A stretch of 31,132 nucleotides of DNA, from the NCBI GenBank assembly GCA_964498605.1, contig CAZCHK010000025.1, forward strand, positions 1 to 31,132. Direction: 5' to 3'. The notes beneath the pieces are model-generated. The model did no database searches, was not told the DNA's origin, and saw only the letters and a program-made list of their open reading frames with translations. Source of the DNA: JBGQAS01 sp964498605 (lineage in GTDB: Bacteria; Chloroflexota; Anaerolineae; Anaerolineales; Anaerolineaceae). The position numbers and the translations under genes are program-made. This document shows positions 14,726 to 24,900 of this stretch, piece after piece; within the stretch, counting starts at the first letter, position 1; each line of letters begins with the position of its first letter.

Positions 14726-16285
14726 CTATTCAACGGGCAGGGTAAAGATGAATTTGCTGCCTTCACCCAGATTGCTTTCCACCCAGATCTTTCCACCGTG
14801 TGCTTCCACGGCAAGACGGCAGAACGCCAATCCCAATCCCACGCCGCGCGGCGTGCCTTCAGTTTTCACCCTGATAAATTTTTCAAAAATTGATGAGCGC
14901 ATGTTCTCAGGGATCCCGCTTCCCGAATCCTTGACCCAGATCTTGAGCTTCCTGCCTTCCATCTTTCCCCCCACCGCGATCGCCCCGTTGGAAGGCGTAA
15001 ACTTGATCGCGTTTTCCAGCAGGTTGATGATCACCCGGCGCAGCATGTCAGCGTCTCCCTGGATGGTGGGGGTTTTGCGGGGAAAACTGAGGGTCAGGGT
15101 CTGCTTTTTCGTCTCCACATTTGGCTGCACGATCTCACGTGCTTCTTTGGCCAGGTCGGACATATCGACGCTTTTGATGTTGGTGAGCGCTTTGCCTGAC
15201 TCAAGCAGATTGATATCCAGCAGTGAGCTGATCAACCTTTGCATCCGCTCAGCTGAGCGGTTGGCAATCTGAAAAACGGATCGGACGGTGGAAGCGTTTT
15301 CTGCCGGGAGCATGCTGTCCATGATCTCCAGGCTGGATGAGATGTTTGCCAGTGGCGCGCGCAGATCATGATAGATCATGGCTGCCAGGTCTTCCCGAAG
15401 CTGGTCCAGCTCCACACGCTCGGAAAGGTCCCGCAGGATCCACTGCACGAATTCATTCCCTTCAAAGGCGATCTTCTGCATGTGGATTTCGACCGGTACG
15501 ACAGAGCCGTCCGCCCTGCTCAGCCTGGATTCATAGACGATGGTTTTCTCCGCGCAGATACCCGCATAATGATCCAGGAATTCTTTTTTCGAAATTGAAT
15601 GCAGGCTCTGGATATTCCGCCTGGTCAGAACCCCATAATCCAGTCCGATGGCGACCATGGCCTGTTTATTGGCTTCAAGGATCTTCCCTTTTGGGTCCGT
15701 GATCAGGATCGGATAGATGCTGTATTCAAACAGGTCGCGGTACCGCTGATGGGCCGCATTGAGTGACGTGTACAGTGTTGCGTTGTGAACAGCGATCCCG
15801 GCAATATCCGCTATCGCTTCAAGCAGCACCAGGTCCTCCTCCTTGAAATAACCAGGCTTGGCACTGACCAGCGTGATGATCCCGTTCAGCTCGTCCTTGC
15901 GCATCAATGGCACGCAGATGGCCGATTTCGGCTGATCCTGAACGATGTTGTCCACCACCGTCTGGAACCAGCGCGGATCGTTCTGTGTGTTCTCCACGAT
16001 CACGGTTTTCTGGTTCTTGATCACCCATCCCGCCAGTCCCTCCCGGGTAATGTCGCGCAGTTTTTCCTGTGTAAAGTCGTGAAACTGATTGTCATAAAAA
16101 AGTGCGGCCGTGATGGGTTTTTTAATGGAATCAAGGACAATCAAGCTGCCGCGTTCCGCGTCCACGTTGCGCATCGCCACTGACACAACCTTCTCCAGGG
16201 CCTGGTTGAGATCCAGCGTATCGGCCAATTCACGGCTGATGTCAAGGAGTATTTTGTAGGACGATTGGCTTCGATCAATTGTCAT
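14726..16285 (-). CDS. GAF-PAS sensor histidine kinase
   Basis: A 519-residue soluble signal-transduction kinase with no membrane helix. A GAF domain (about 10-170) and a PAS domain (about 180-290) are followed by a HisKA domain with the phospho-accepting His306 in IYHDLRAPLANI. The HATPase_c domain has an N-box around 421-431 (NLLENAIKF), G1 DSGSGIP (453-459) and G2 GVGLGL (481-486). No response regulator gene lies next to it, so the partner is unknown. It leads an operon with an MBL-fold protein, nth and an M48 protease. A GAGGAAG ribosome-binding site and an extended -10 (16324-16329) precede it. Confidence 0.95.
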   Translation of the reverse strand: MTIDRSQSSYKILLDISRELADTLDLNQALEKVVSVAMRNVDAERGSLIVLDSIKKPITAALFYDNQFHDFTQEKLRDITREGLAGWVIKNQKTVIVENTQNDPRWFQTVVDNIVQDQPKSAICVPLMRKDELNGIITLVSAKPGYFKEEDLVLLEAIADIAGIAVHNATLYTSLNAAHQRYRDLFEYSIYPILITDPKGKILEANKQAMVAIGLDYGVLTRRNIQSLHSISKKEFLDHYAGICAEKTIVYESRLSRADGSVVPVEIHMQKIAFEGNEFVQWILRDLSERVELDQLREDLAAMIYHDLRAPLANISSSLEIMDSMLPAENASTVRSVFQIANRSAERMQRLISSLLDINLLESGKALTNIKSVDMSDLAKEAREIVQPNVETKKQTLTLSFPRKTPTIQGDADMLRRVIINLLENAIKFTPSNGAIAVGGKMEGRKLKIWVKDSGSGIPENMRSSIFEKFIRVKTEGTPRGVGLGLAFCRLAVEAHGGKIWVESNLGEGSKFIFTLPVE

Positions 16286-16323
16286 GCACTTCCTCTGTTC
16301 GGTATCCTGAGCGGATTATTGTC

Positions 16324-16329
16324 AGTATA
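16324..16329 (-). promoter_or_regulatory. Extended -10 box of the histidine kinase operon
   Basis: TATACT preceded by TGC (extended -10) on the minus strand, about 39 nt before the kinase ATG. The -35 region is weak, as is common for extended -10 promoters. Confidence 0.45.
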
Positions 16330-16356
16330 GCATACGAGTACTGCATTGCGTGATTG

Positions 16357-17148
16357 TTACCCCTGGCTCCTTCGGTTGACAGCGCAGAACGCGCAGTGAG
16401 GGTTTGCGCACAACAACGCGTCCGGGTCCTGGTGGATGATATGGACCACCCTCTCGAGGAGCTGCTGGATCGGGTAGGCGGTCAGATCGAGTGAAGGCAT
16501 GAGCACTTTCCTGGCAAGATCACTGATTTCCTGCGTGATACCCGCAAAACCTTCCACGCAGCCCGGCATGGCAGTGCATTCCATGATCCCTTCACGGGTC
16601 AACGCCCAACGGGTGAATTGTTTTCTCCCGGCGCGGCTCTCCGCGAGGTGCAGACAGATGTTGCGGTTTTGAGCCACGCCGAGCAGCAATACCCAGCCTT
16701 CCAGTAAAGCCAGCTCGCTGATCGGGGCCCAGGGCTGCGCGATCGTTTGCATGCGCAGCGCCGCGTCAACCCCCAGTCCGGCGAAAGACAACAGTGGATG
16801 ATCCGATCGCCTGCTGTCCGGCACATCCAGCAGCAAACGGACCAGTTTTCCAAAGTTTGCGTCTGGTATCAGCTCGGGTGAAAAGAAATCCGCCTGCTGA
16901 TTGACCGATTCATCATCCGTGTACTCCAGCGCGTTATCTTCCGGTCCCTGCGCCGGGACGATCATCGGTCTGCTTGAAAACGCCGGCATCATCATCGTGT
17001 CAAACACAGCCATCAGGGCAGTCAGGGCGGTCTGTTCACCACCGGTGAGCTTTCCTCCCAGGGTTTCATCCGAAATCACCAGCACTGGGACATGCTTTTG
17101 AATCTGCAGGCTCTCCAGCCCAAGGTATAGATCGCGGTAGCGGATCAT
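16357..17148 (-). CDS. AAC(3)-family N-acetyltransferase (YokD-like)
   Basis: A 263-residue protein of the aminoglycoside 3-N-acetyltransferase fold (Antibiotic_NAT family), which transfers acetyl from acetyl-CoA to an amine. The strongest match is RRSDHPLLSFAGLG followed by LLEGWVLLLGVAQNRN and LHLAE, which are the core family segments including the conserved His. The C-terminus has four clustered Cys/His (CANPHCAFC), seen in many chromosomal homologues and possibly metal-binding. Membership does not prove antibiotic resistance; many chromosomal relatives have unknown substrates. Its ATG overlaps the stop of the M23 gene (ATGA), so the two are translationally coupled. The N-terminus is unusual in lacking the typical 'lvHsSl' start. 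Confidence 0.82.
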   Translation of the reverse strand: MIRYRDLYLGLESLQIQKHVPVLVISDETLGGKLTGGEQTALTALMAVFDTMMMPAFSSRPMIVPAQGPEDNALEYTDDESVNQQADFFSPELIPDANFGKLVRLLLDVPDSRRSDHPLLSFAGLGVDAALRMQTIAQPWAPISELALLEGWVLLLGVAQNRNICLHLAESRAGRKQFTRWALTREGIMECTAMPGCVEGFAGITQEISDLARKVLMPSLDLTAYPIQQLLERVVHIIHQDPDALLCANPHCAFCAVNRRSQG

Positions 17149-17870
17149 TTCTTCTCGTCACCGGCCGGCTGGCACTGGATCAGGTCACTTCTGCTCGACG
17201 CCGCGTTCAGGTCGAGCCCAAGATAGGGCGAAGGATCCAGTGTGTTTTCGATCTTTAATTCGTTGAGGTAATTCCCGTTCCCATCGTCTTTGATGATGGA
17301 AAAATGCAGGTGCACCCAGACCGGATTACCACGGTCACCCGAGTAATCGCCCTGATAGCCCAGCAGGGTTCCGGCCGGTACGAACATCTCAAATGCACCG
17401 GGAGGAAACTGATCGCTGATTAAGGAGTTGCCGTCCCGGTCAGCCATGTGGGTGTAGTACGTCCATATCTGCCTGCCAGGCTGCAGAGGATCGTCTGGGA
17501 TGCGTATGATCACCGTCGAAACCCAATCGCTCAAGCGCGTCAGGTATCCATCATAAGCGGAAAAGATCGGCGTAACCCCGGCCTGCGTTCCAGCGAAAAT
17601 GTCTATCCCCTGGTGCGTGTGTCCAACCCGGAAGTGATCTCCCCACAGGTAACCCACCATACCGTCGCTCGGAAATCGAAAAGGGGCATCTCCACAGATC
17701 GTGCCAGCCTGGATCACCCACTCGGCATGCGCTTCAGGATCCCTTACAAAAGAGATCAGTTTCAACGAACGGCTGGTCTGGCTGGTGCGGCTGCGCAGGA
17801 AGAAGAATATCCCTGCGCCAATGCCTATCCCCAGCACGGCGATAAGCAGAAGCAGAGTGTTTTTTTTCAT
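17145..17870 (-). CDS. Membrane-anchored M23 (LytM-like) peptidase
   Basis: A 241-residue protein with one N-terminal membrane helix (about 5-25) and an extracytoplasmic M23 zinc peptidase domain. Visible zinc and catalytic elements are HQGID (His86, Asp90), His141 in YYTHM, and HLH (His187, His189). These are the complete set for a working enzyme, which would cut peptidoglycan cross-links or other peptides. I use the ATG at 17870 because it overlaps the miaB stop as ATGA; an in-frame ATG at 17888 would lie inside miaB. Its own stop overlaps the next start in the same way. An LPG-type or glycine-substrate role cannot be judged. Confidence 0.9.
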   Translation of the reverse strand: MKKNTLLLLIAVLGIGIGAGIFFFLRSRTSQTSRSLKLISFVRDPEAHAEWVIQAGTICGDAPFRFPSDGMVGYLWGDHFRVGHTHQGIDIFAGTQAGVTPIFSAYDGYLTRLSDWVSTVIIRIPDDPLQPGRQIWTYYTHMADRDGNSLISDQFPPGAFEMFVPAGTLLGYQGDYSGDRGNPVWVHLHFSIIKDDGNGNYLNELKIENTLDPSPYLGLDLNAASSRSDLIQCQPAGDEKK

Positions 17871-19189
17871 GTGATACCCGGCTCCCAATCCCCGATCATC
17901 GACCAGGGTCCCGCCCAGGTGATCCTCACGCTGACAATTGTTCCAAGCACATCCAAGCCGGAATCAAAGAAGACCAGCCTGTTTCCGGGGGTGCGCCCCC
18001 GCCAGCGCGATCGGGATTTCCCCTCAACCAGAACCTGTTGCACCTCTCCCACGAATCTGGCATTGATCTCCGAGACGATATTCTCCTGAAGCGATTCGAT
18101 GTGGCGAAAGCGCTGCCACTTTTCCTCGTCTGGCACATCATCTTCCATCGTGTCTGCCGACAGTGTCCCCGGCCTGGGCGAATAACGCGCCAGGTGGACG
18201 ACATCCAGTTTTAGCTTTTCCAGCAAATCGAGCGTGTTTCTGAACTGTGCTTCCGATTCTCCCGGGAAACCAACGATCACGTCCGTCCCGATGGAGCAGC
18301 CCGGGATGATCCCGCGGATCATTTCCACCAGTTCGGTATACTGGTCGGAAGTGTAGCCCCTGCGCATGCGCCGCAGCACCTCATCGTCACCCGCCTGTAC
18401 CGGGACCTCGATGTGCGGCATCAATTTCGGTAACGCCGCAACCGTTTCGATGAGCTGCTTATTCATCCACAATGGGTGGGAGGTCAAAAAGCGGATCCTT
18501 TCCAACCCGGTCACTTCATGCACCATGCGCAGCAGAGAGGAAAGGTCCGGGTATCCGGACTGGTCCTTGCCGTAGCGGTCGACGATCTGGCCCAGCAGCG
18601 TGACTTCCCTGACTCCCTGCGAGACCAATCCTTCCACTTCCCGCAGGATGACCTGCGGAGAACGGCTGATTTCCCTGCCCCGTCTGCCCGGAATCACGCA
18701 GTAGGAGCACGCGTGCGAGCAGCCCAGGACGATGGGCACGTTCGCGCTGATCGTTCCCGGTGTGATGCTCGTTGGCAGTATGTATCCATCCTGTAGCGCG
18801 TATTGGCTGGAAAGTTCACGCTGGACAAATTTGATTCCTTCTCTGTCGGATAAAAAACCGATCAGGGGCGTGGCGTCGGAGGGCGGTGAGAACACATCCA
18901 CATAAGGGAATCTTTTCTTCAACGATTCTCCTACCTGCGAGCCGACCAGGCAGCCCATCACATTGATGACCAGGTCCGGTTTCTGGATCTTCAACGGCTT
19001 CAGTGAGCTGAGCCTGCCGTAGGCTTTTTCTTCCGCGGACTGCCTGACGACGCAGGTGTTCATCACGATCACATCCGCTGCTTCGGCTTTCTTCGTGGAG
19101 GTATAACCCAGTTTTTCCAGCTCGGCGGCCACCCTCAGCGAGTCCGCCGCGTTCATCTGGCAGCCCTCCGTCCATATGTGGTATTTCAT
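17867..19189 (-). CDS. miaB: tRNA-2-methylthio-N6-isopentenyladenosine(37) synthase
   Basis: A radical-SAM methylthiotransferase that adds a methylthio group to i6A37 in tRNAs reading UNN codons. The 440-residue protein has the N-terminal cluster-binding cysteines Cys10, Cys46 and Cys80, the radical-SAM triad CSHACSYC (Cys157, Cys161, Cys164), and the TSHP and PVQAGDDEVLRRM segments diagnostic of MiaB. A C-terminal TRAM domain follows, though its last residues diverge. It is the first gene of a three-gene overlap-coupled operon. A TATAAT lies only 6 nt before the start and no Shine-Dalgarno is seen, so the mRNA may be leaderless. Confidence 0.95.
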   Translation of the reverse strand: MKYHIWTEGCQMNAADSLRVAAELEKLGYTSTKKAEAADVIVMNTCVVRQSAEEKAYGRLSSLKPLKIQKPDLVINVMGCLVGSQVGESLKKRFPYVDVFSPPSDATPLIGFLSDREGIKFVQRELSSQYALQDGYILPTSITPGTISANVPIVLGCSHACSYCVIPGRRGREISRSPQVILREVEGLVSQGVREVTLLGQIVDRYGKDQSGYPDLSSLLRMVHEVTGLERIRFLTSHPLWMNKQLIETVAALPKLMPHIEVPVQAGDDEVLRRMRRGYTSDQYTELVEMIRGIIPGCSIGTDVIVGFPGESEAQFRNTLDLLEKLKLDVVHLARYSPRPGTLSADTMEDDVPDEEKWQRFRHIESLQENIVSEINARFVGEVQQVLVEGKSRSRWRGRTPGNRLVFFDSGLDVLGTIVSVRITWAGPWSMIGDWEPGIT

Positions 19190-19195
19190 GCGCAG

Positions 19196-19201
19196 ATTAT
19201 A
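19196..19201 (-). promoter_or_regulatory. -10 box immediately before miaB (leaderless start)
   Basis: A perfect TATAAT on the minus strand ends 6 nt before the ATG at 19189, so transcription is expected to begin at or next to the start codon. A weak CTGTCC-like -35 lies about 16-18 bp upstream. Confidence 0.5.
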
Positions 19202-19226
19202 TCAGAAGGGTTATTCCGGACAGTTT

Positions 19227-19254
19227 TTGTCCTGTTTGACAGGCTTGGTATAAT
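19227..19254 (+). promoter_or_regulatory. Promoter of the C39/TPR gene (leaderless start)
   Basis: TTGTCC (19227-19232), a 16-bp spacer and TATAAT (19249-19254). The ATG at 19264 is 9 nt after the -10 and no Shine-Dalgarno is seen. A closer TTGACA (7 bp from the -10) is too near to serve as -35. The element is back-to-back with the miaB promoter. Confidence 0.5.
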
Positions 19255-19263
19255 CTATTTTCC

Positions 19264-20565
19264 ATGAAATCTGAGAAAAAGACTTCCAGGCGATCCAAAA
19301 AAACGCTTGTTTTTCTGGCGGTCATCGCTGCCCTGGCAGGGGCGGGAATTCTTGTCTACCAGATCCCCCGGGTGCATGATGCGCTGGAATGGCGGCTGGA
19401 TATCGCCGCCACCTATATCAAGAATGTTTTCCATCCCGCCGGGGAAGTGCCAACCGCGCCTGCCTCTGAGCCCTCCCTGACAAGCATTTCAACGCCTTCT
19501 CCATCTTCAACGCAAGCTGCCTCTGCCTCCCCACCCAGCGATTCCACTCCAGCTCCCACGCTCACCCAGTACCCCTCGCCCACATCCACGCCCATCCCTT
19601 CAATCATGAAGCTGAAAGCGCCGGAATTCAACCGAAGCAGCGATCTCCAGGATTGGAACAACTGCGGTCCTGCCTCTCTGGCGCTCTACCTTCGCTATTA
19701 TGGCTGGGGAGGCGATCAGTTCACAATATCCAGCGTGATCAAACCCGTCCGGGCAGACCGCAACGTCAACATCGACGAGCTGCAGTACTACGTTCGCACG
19801 CAGGCCGGATGGCTGAACGCCGAGTACCGTGTCGGCGGCACGCTGGACCTGCTCAAACGCATCATCGCCGCGGGGTATCCGGTTATGATCGAGGAATCGT
19901 TCCAGGGTGTCACGGAAGATTACTGGCCCAACGATGACCGCTGGATGGGCCATTACCTGCTCTTGACTGGTTATGACGACGGGTTGAGGATCTTCATCAC
20001 CCAGGACACTTTTCACGGTCCCGACCAGGTGGTGAATTATGTCGACATCGATAAAAACTGGCAGGCGTTCAACCGGGCCTACCTGGTCGTATACCCCCTT
20101 CAACAGGAAGCCGACGTACGGCAGCTGCTCGCAGAAGACTGGGATGTGGACGCGAACCGCAGGAATGCCCTGGCGGTGTCCGAAGCGGAAACCAGCCAGA
20201 ATCCAGACAATGCCTTCGCCTGGTTCAACCTGGGCACCAATCTGACCTATTTTGGACAGTATTCACCGGCAGCTGAAGCTTACGACCAGGCGCGGGAGGT
20301 TGGACTTCCGCAGCGCATGCTGCGCTATCAATTCGGTCCCTTCATCGCCTACTTCAACGCGGGTAGAAATCCGGACCTGCTGGCGCTCACCGAATACGCG
20401 CTGTCACGCACACCCAACAGTGAAGAAGCACTGGTCTGGCACGGTTGGGCCTTGTACCGCGCAGGAGATAAAACCGGTGCGCTGGCCGAATTTGAAAAAG
20501 CACTCGAAGCTCATCAGGATTATCCGGACGCCCTGTATGGGATAGAATTCATCAACACGCATTAA
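19264..20565 (+). CDS. Membrane-anchored C39-like cysteine peptidase with TPR repeats
   Basis: A 433-residue protein with one membrane helix (about 14-34) after a very basic N-terminus, then a Ser/Thr/Pro-rich linker (about 60-115). A C39-like papain-fold domain (about 118-280) follows, with a full candidate triad: Cys134 in NNCGPASLA, His230 in GHYLLLTGYDDG, and Asp248 in TQDTFHG. The C-terminal third (about 295-430) holds tetratricopeptide-type helical repeats for protein contacts. The stand-alone form suggests cleavage of an unknown extracellular peptide. The next gene starts 11 bp downstream and encodes a lipoprotein with a HExxH motif, so both are probably one operon. Confidence 0.9.
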   Translation: MKSEKKTSRRSKKTLVFLAVIAALAGAGILVYQIPRVHDALEWRLDIAATYIKNVFHPAGEVPTAPASEPSLTSISTPSPSSTQAASASPPSDSTPAPTLTQYPSPTSTPIPSIMKLKAPEFNRSSDLQDWNNCGPASLALYLRYYGWGGDQFTISSVIKPVRADRNVNIDELQYYVRTQAGWLNAEYRVGGTLDLLKRIIAAGYPVMIEESFQGVTEDYWPNDDRWMGHYLLLTGYDDGLRIFITQDTFHGPDQVVNYVDIDKNWQAFNRAYLVVYPLQQEADVRQLLAEDWDVDANRRNALAVSEAETSQNPDNAFAWFNLGTNLTYFGQYSPAAEAYDQAREVGLPQRMLRYQFGPFIAYFNAGRNPDLLALTEYALSRTPNSEEALVWHGWALYRAGDKTGALAEFEKALEAHQDYPDALYGIEFINTH

Positions 20566-20576
20566 GGACCAAACAA

Positions 20577-21878
20577 ATGAAAAAGATGACCAAACTGCTG
20601 CTGATCATGATCACCCTGGGGCTGACGCTGGCCTGCTCGTTCAACATCGTCAATGACCTGGCGCCTGGAAACCAGACGGCCGATTCAGCGCCCCTGACGG
20701 ATGCCGAAGCCATGGACAGGATCGAGCGCGAAGTGATCGAGATCCGGGGACTTCAACCGACCGATTCTGTGGAGCGGGCGCTGCTGAGCAGCGAACAGCT
20801 GCGGGAGAACGTGATCAGTGATTTCTTCGGGGAGTACAGCGCTGAAGATGCCGCCGATGATCACACTGAACTGGTGCTGCTGGGGTTGATCGCGGACGGC
20901 TTTGACATGTACCAGTTCTACATCGATCTGTATTCCGAGCAGGTCGCCGGATACTACGACCAGGAGACCAAACAGATGTTCGTCGTGGCTGATGGAGAGT
21001 TCGGCGGGGTTGAAAAAATGACCTACGCCCACGAGTACACCCACGTGCTGCAGGATCAAATCTACGACCTCGAAAATGGTCTGAAGCTCAATCAGGATTA
21101 CTGCAGGGAACACACCGAGTACTGCGCGGGGGTCCAGACGCTCATCGAGGGTGACGCCATGTTCACGGAGCAGTACTGGCTCATGAACTACGCCGGTCAG
21201 GATGTGATCAATGACATCATGGCCTTTTACGAAGACTATTCCAGTCCGGTGTACGATACCGCGCCTTACTACATGCAAAAGGATTTTTACTTCCCGTACG
21301 AAACCGGCCTGGCGTTTATCCAGCACCTGTACGATGCAAACGGCTGGGACGCGATCGCCGAGGCGTACGCCAACCCGCCCGTGACCACAGAGCAGGTCAT
21401 CCATCCGGAACGCTATCCAGCCGACCAGCCGATCGATGTCCCCCTTCCCGACTACCTTCCAGTGCTCGGGAACGGCTGGCGCGAGATGACCCGCAACGTG
21501 ATGGGGGAGTGGTACATCTACCTGATCCTCGCCGCAGGCCAGAACGCTTTTAGCAGGCTCGATGAGGATACGGCCAGCACGGCGGCCGCGGGATGGGGCG
21601 GAGACTCCTACCTGATCTACAGGAATGACTCAACCCAGGAGACCGCTTTCATCATGAGAACGGTTTGGGACACACCCACCGATTCCTCCGAGTTCTGGTC
21701 CGCGCTGCAGGCGTACGGGATGAACAGGTGGGGACCCGCGCCGGTCAAGTCCGCGGACAGATGGGTGTGGCAGCTTGACGGGCAGTACGCCGCGATCCTC
21801 AATGAGGAGGAGAGCGTCTTGTGGGTGATCGCGCCGAACCAGGGCATCGCCGAGGTGCTCATTAATCGCCTGCCCTGA
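20577..21878 (+). CDS. Putative lipoprotein with HEYTH zinc-protease-like motif
   Basis: A 433-residue exported protein. The signal peptide ends LTLAC (Cys20), a somewhat loose lipobox. HEYTH at 152-156 is a HExxH zinc motif, and Glu191 in LIEGDAMF is well placed as the third ligand of a gluzincin-type site. The surrounding YDQETKQMFVV and YAHEYTHVLQDQ segments recall a lipoprotein family annotated only as hypothetical in Chloroflexota. The rest has no named domain. It follows the C39-like gene by 11 bp, suggesting joint function at the cell surface. Proteolytic activity is inferred from the motif only. Confidence 0.85.
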   Translation: MKKMTKLLLIMITLGLTLACSFNIVNDLAPGNQTADSAPLTDAEAMDRIEREVIEIRGLQPTDSVERALLSSEQLRENVISDFFGEYSAEDAADDHTELVLLGLIADGFDMYQFYIDLYSEQVAGYYDQETKQMFVVADGEFGGVEKMTYAHEYTHVLQDQIYDLENGLKLNQDYCREHTEYCAGVQTLIEGDAMFTEQYWLMNYAGQDVINDIMAFYEDYSSPVYDTAPYYMQKDFYFPYETGLAFIQHLYDANGWDAIAEAYANPPVTTEQVIHPERYPADQPIDVPLPDYLPVLGNGWREMTRNVMGEWYIYLILAAGQNAFSRLDEDTASTAAAGWGGDSYLIYRNDSTQETAFIMRTVWDTPTDSSEFWSALQAYGMNRWGPAPVKSADRWVWQLDGQYAAILNEEESVLWVIAPNQGIAEVLINRLP

Positions 21879-21894
21879 ATCGATGCATCGCACA

Positions 21895-21935
21895 AAAAAT
21901 CGCCAGCTATCGATAACTGGCGATTTTTGTTTTTC
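21895..21935. terminator. Bidirectional intrinsic terminator
   Basis: A 12-bp stem (21895-21906 with 21917-21928) begins with a run of A and ends with a run of T, so it works on both strands. The 10-nt apical region contains a TATCGATA palindrome that can extend the stem. It separates the lipoprotein gene (plus) from nifJ (minus). Confidence 0.9.
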
Positions 21936-21943
21936 TTCTATAC

Positions 21944-24900
21944 CTAAACCGCTGTTTCAGGTTTGTCGGGTGCCTGGTAGCTCATGTTGGCCATTTGCTT
22001 GTACATCTCCCAGCGCTTGTTCACTTCCTTTTGCGCTTGCATGATCAGCATCTCGGCGCGGGCTTCATCACTCTGAACCAGCATGCGGTAACGGGTCTCG
22101 TTGTACGCGTAATCTTTCACGGGGATGGTTGGATCCTTTGAATCCAGCACCAGCGGGTTCTTCCCTTCCTTGATCAGGTCAGGATTATAGCGGAAGAGCG
22201 GCCATGCGCCTGATTGAACCGCCAGTTTTTGCTGTTCAAGACCGCGACTCATGTCAATGCCATGGTTGATGCAGTGCGAATAAGCGATGATCAAGGCGGG
22301 GCCGTCATACGCTTCGGCTTCCTGGATGGCTTTGAGGGTCTGTACATCGCTGTAGCCCATCGCGATGCGCGCAACATAGATGTAGCCGTACGTCATCGCG
22401 ATCATGCCCATGTCTTTTTTGGGCAGTTCCTTGCCGCTCGCCGCGAAACGCGCTACAGCAGCCAGGGGCGTGGATTTGGATGACTGCCCCCCGGTGTTGG
22501 AATACACTTCCGTATCCAGGACGAGGACTTTGACATTTTTGCCGGATGCCAGGACGTGATCCAAACCGCCGTATCCAATGTCATAGGCCCAGCCATCCCC
22601 GCCCATGATCCACACGGATTTGCGCTGAAGGAAATCCGCCACGCTGCGCAGCTGTCCGGCCAGCGGTTCCTTGATGGATTCAAGGCGGTGCTTCAACTCC
22701 GTGACACGCTCGCGCTGCTGCTGGATACCACTTTCTGTTTTCTGGTCCGCGGCCAGGATCTCGTCTGCCAGGGACTCGCCGATCTTCTCGCGCAGTTTGA
22801 GCACCAGTTCACGGGCGAATTCCGACTGCTTGTCGATGGTCAAACGCATGCCCAGGCCAAATTCTGCGTTGTCTTCGAACAGCGAGTTCGACCAGGCAGG
22901 ACCGCGTCCCTCCTTGTTTTGCGCCCACGGCGTCGTCGGCAGGTTCCCGCCATAAATGGAGGTGCAGCCGGTGGCGTTGGCGACGATCAGGCGGTCGCCG
23001 ATCAGCGCTGAAACCAGCTTGATGTACGGGGTTTCCCCGCATCCAGCGCAGGCTCCGGAGAATTCGAACAGAGGGCGGAGTTGCGCGACATTCTTCACCA
23101 CGTTGGTCTCGAATGTCTTGCGGTCGGGGTCCGGCAATGAGATGAAAAATTCCCAGTTGCGGCGTTCGCTTTCGCGCAGCGGGAGCTGGGGAGCCATGTT
23201 GATGGCGCGTCGCTCGGGATTGGTCTTGTCTTTGGCCGGGCACGCCTGCACGCACAAACCGCAGCCCGTGCAGTCTTCGGGCGCGACCTGAACGGTGAAT
23301 TTCCAGCCGGGAAATTCTTTGAATTTTGCATCCAGCGATTTGAAGGTCTCAGGTGCTTTTTCTAGGTACTTCGGATCGTACACCTTCTGCCGGATAACTG
23401 CGTGAGGACAGACGAACGAGCACTTGCCGCATTGAATGCACAGGTCGGGTTCCCAGACGGGTATTTCCAGGGCGATATTGCGTTTTTCCCAACGCGTGGT
23501 GGCAGTGGGGAACGTGCCATCCACGGGCAGTTTTGAAACCGGCAGGCTGTCCCCGTCGTTTGCCATGATGGGTCCCAGCGTGTTGCGCACGAACTCCGGA
23601 GCGTTGGCTGGAACGACCGGGCGACGCGTGGTACTGCTCGTTACCGCCTCAGGCACACTCACTTCATGTAAATTGGCCAGTGTCTGGTCGACTGCCTCGA
23701 AGTTCTGCCGGACAACATCTTCACCTCTGCGGCCGTAGGTCTTCTTGATCGATTCCTTGATCTTGGCGATCGCTTCATCCTTTGGCAGCACGCCGCTGAT
23801 GGCAAAGAAGCAGGTCTGCATGATGGTGTTGATGCGCCCGCCCAAACCGACCTTGTTGGCGACTTCGTAAGCGTCGATGACGTAGAACTTGAGGTGTTTG
23901 TCGATCAGCACCCTCTGCACCTCTTTGGGCAGCTTGTCCCAGACCTCGTCTTTTCCAAAAATGCTGTTCAGCAGGAAAATGCCGCCCGGACGAGCGTATT
24001 TGAGCATGTCAAACCGGTCAATGAAGCTGAATTGATGACAGGCCACAAACTGGGCTTCGTTGGTGCCCACCAGGTAAGGGGCGCGAATGGGGCGCGGACC
24101 GAAGCGCAGGTGCGAAATGGTCACAGTCCCGGATTTTTTCGAGTCGTAAAAGAAATACCCCTGGGCGTAGTTTTCGGTCTCTTCGCCAATGATGCGGATG
24201 GAATTGTGATTGGCGCCGACCGTGCCGTCCGAACCCAGTCCGATGAAAACGCTGCTCTTGATTTCTTCGTCAGACAGGCAGAACTCCGGATCAAAATCCA
24301 GGCTTCGATTGGTCACATCGTCATTGATACCAATAGTGAAATGATTCTTGGCAGAGGTCTTTTTCAATTCCTCGAAGACCCCGATCGCCATGGCGGGTGT
24401 CATTTCTTTGGAGGATAGCCCGTAGCGGCCGCCCACAATGCGCGGCATGGAGGAGAACTTCGCCTGGTCCGGCAGCAAGCCTTCACTGAGCGCGGTGACA
24501 ACATCCATGTACAGAGGTTCACCCGCTGCCCCGGGTTCTTTGGTGCGGTCCAGAACAGCGATTGATTTCACTGTCGCAGGAAGCGCTTTGAGGAAGTGTT
24601 CGATCGAGAAGGGGCGGTACAGCCGCACGTTCAATACGCCGACCTTTTCACTTTTTTTGTTCAGATAGCGGGCAGCTTCCTCGCATGTCTCGGCTCCCGA
24701 CCCCATGATCACGATGACACGCTCCGCGTCTTCAGCACCATAATAATCGAACAGGTGATACCTGCGCCCGGTCAGCTCCGCAAAGCGGTTCATCACATTT
24801 TGAACGATGACCGCCGTCCGGTCGTAGAACGGGTTGACCGTTTCACGCGCCTGGAAGAATACATCCGGGTTCTGGGCCGTGCCGCGCAGCACCGGGTGAT

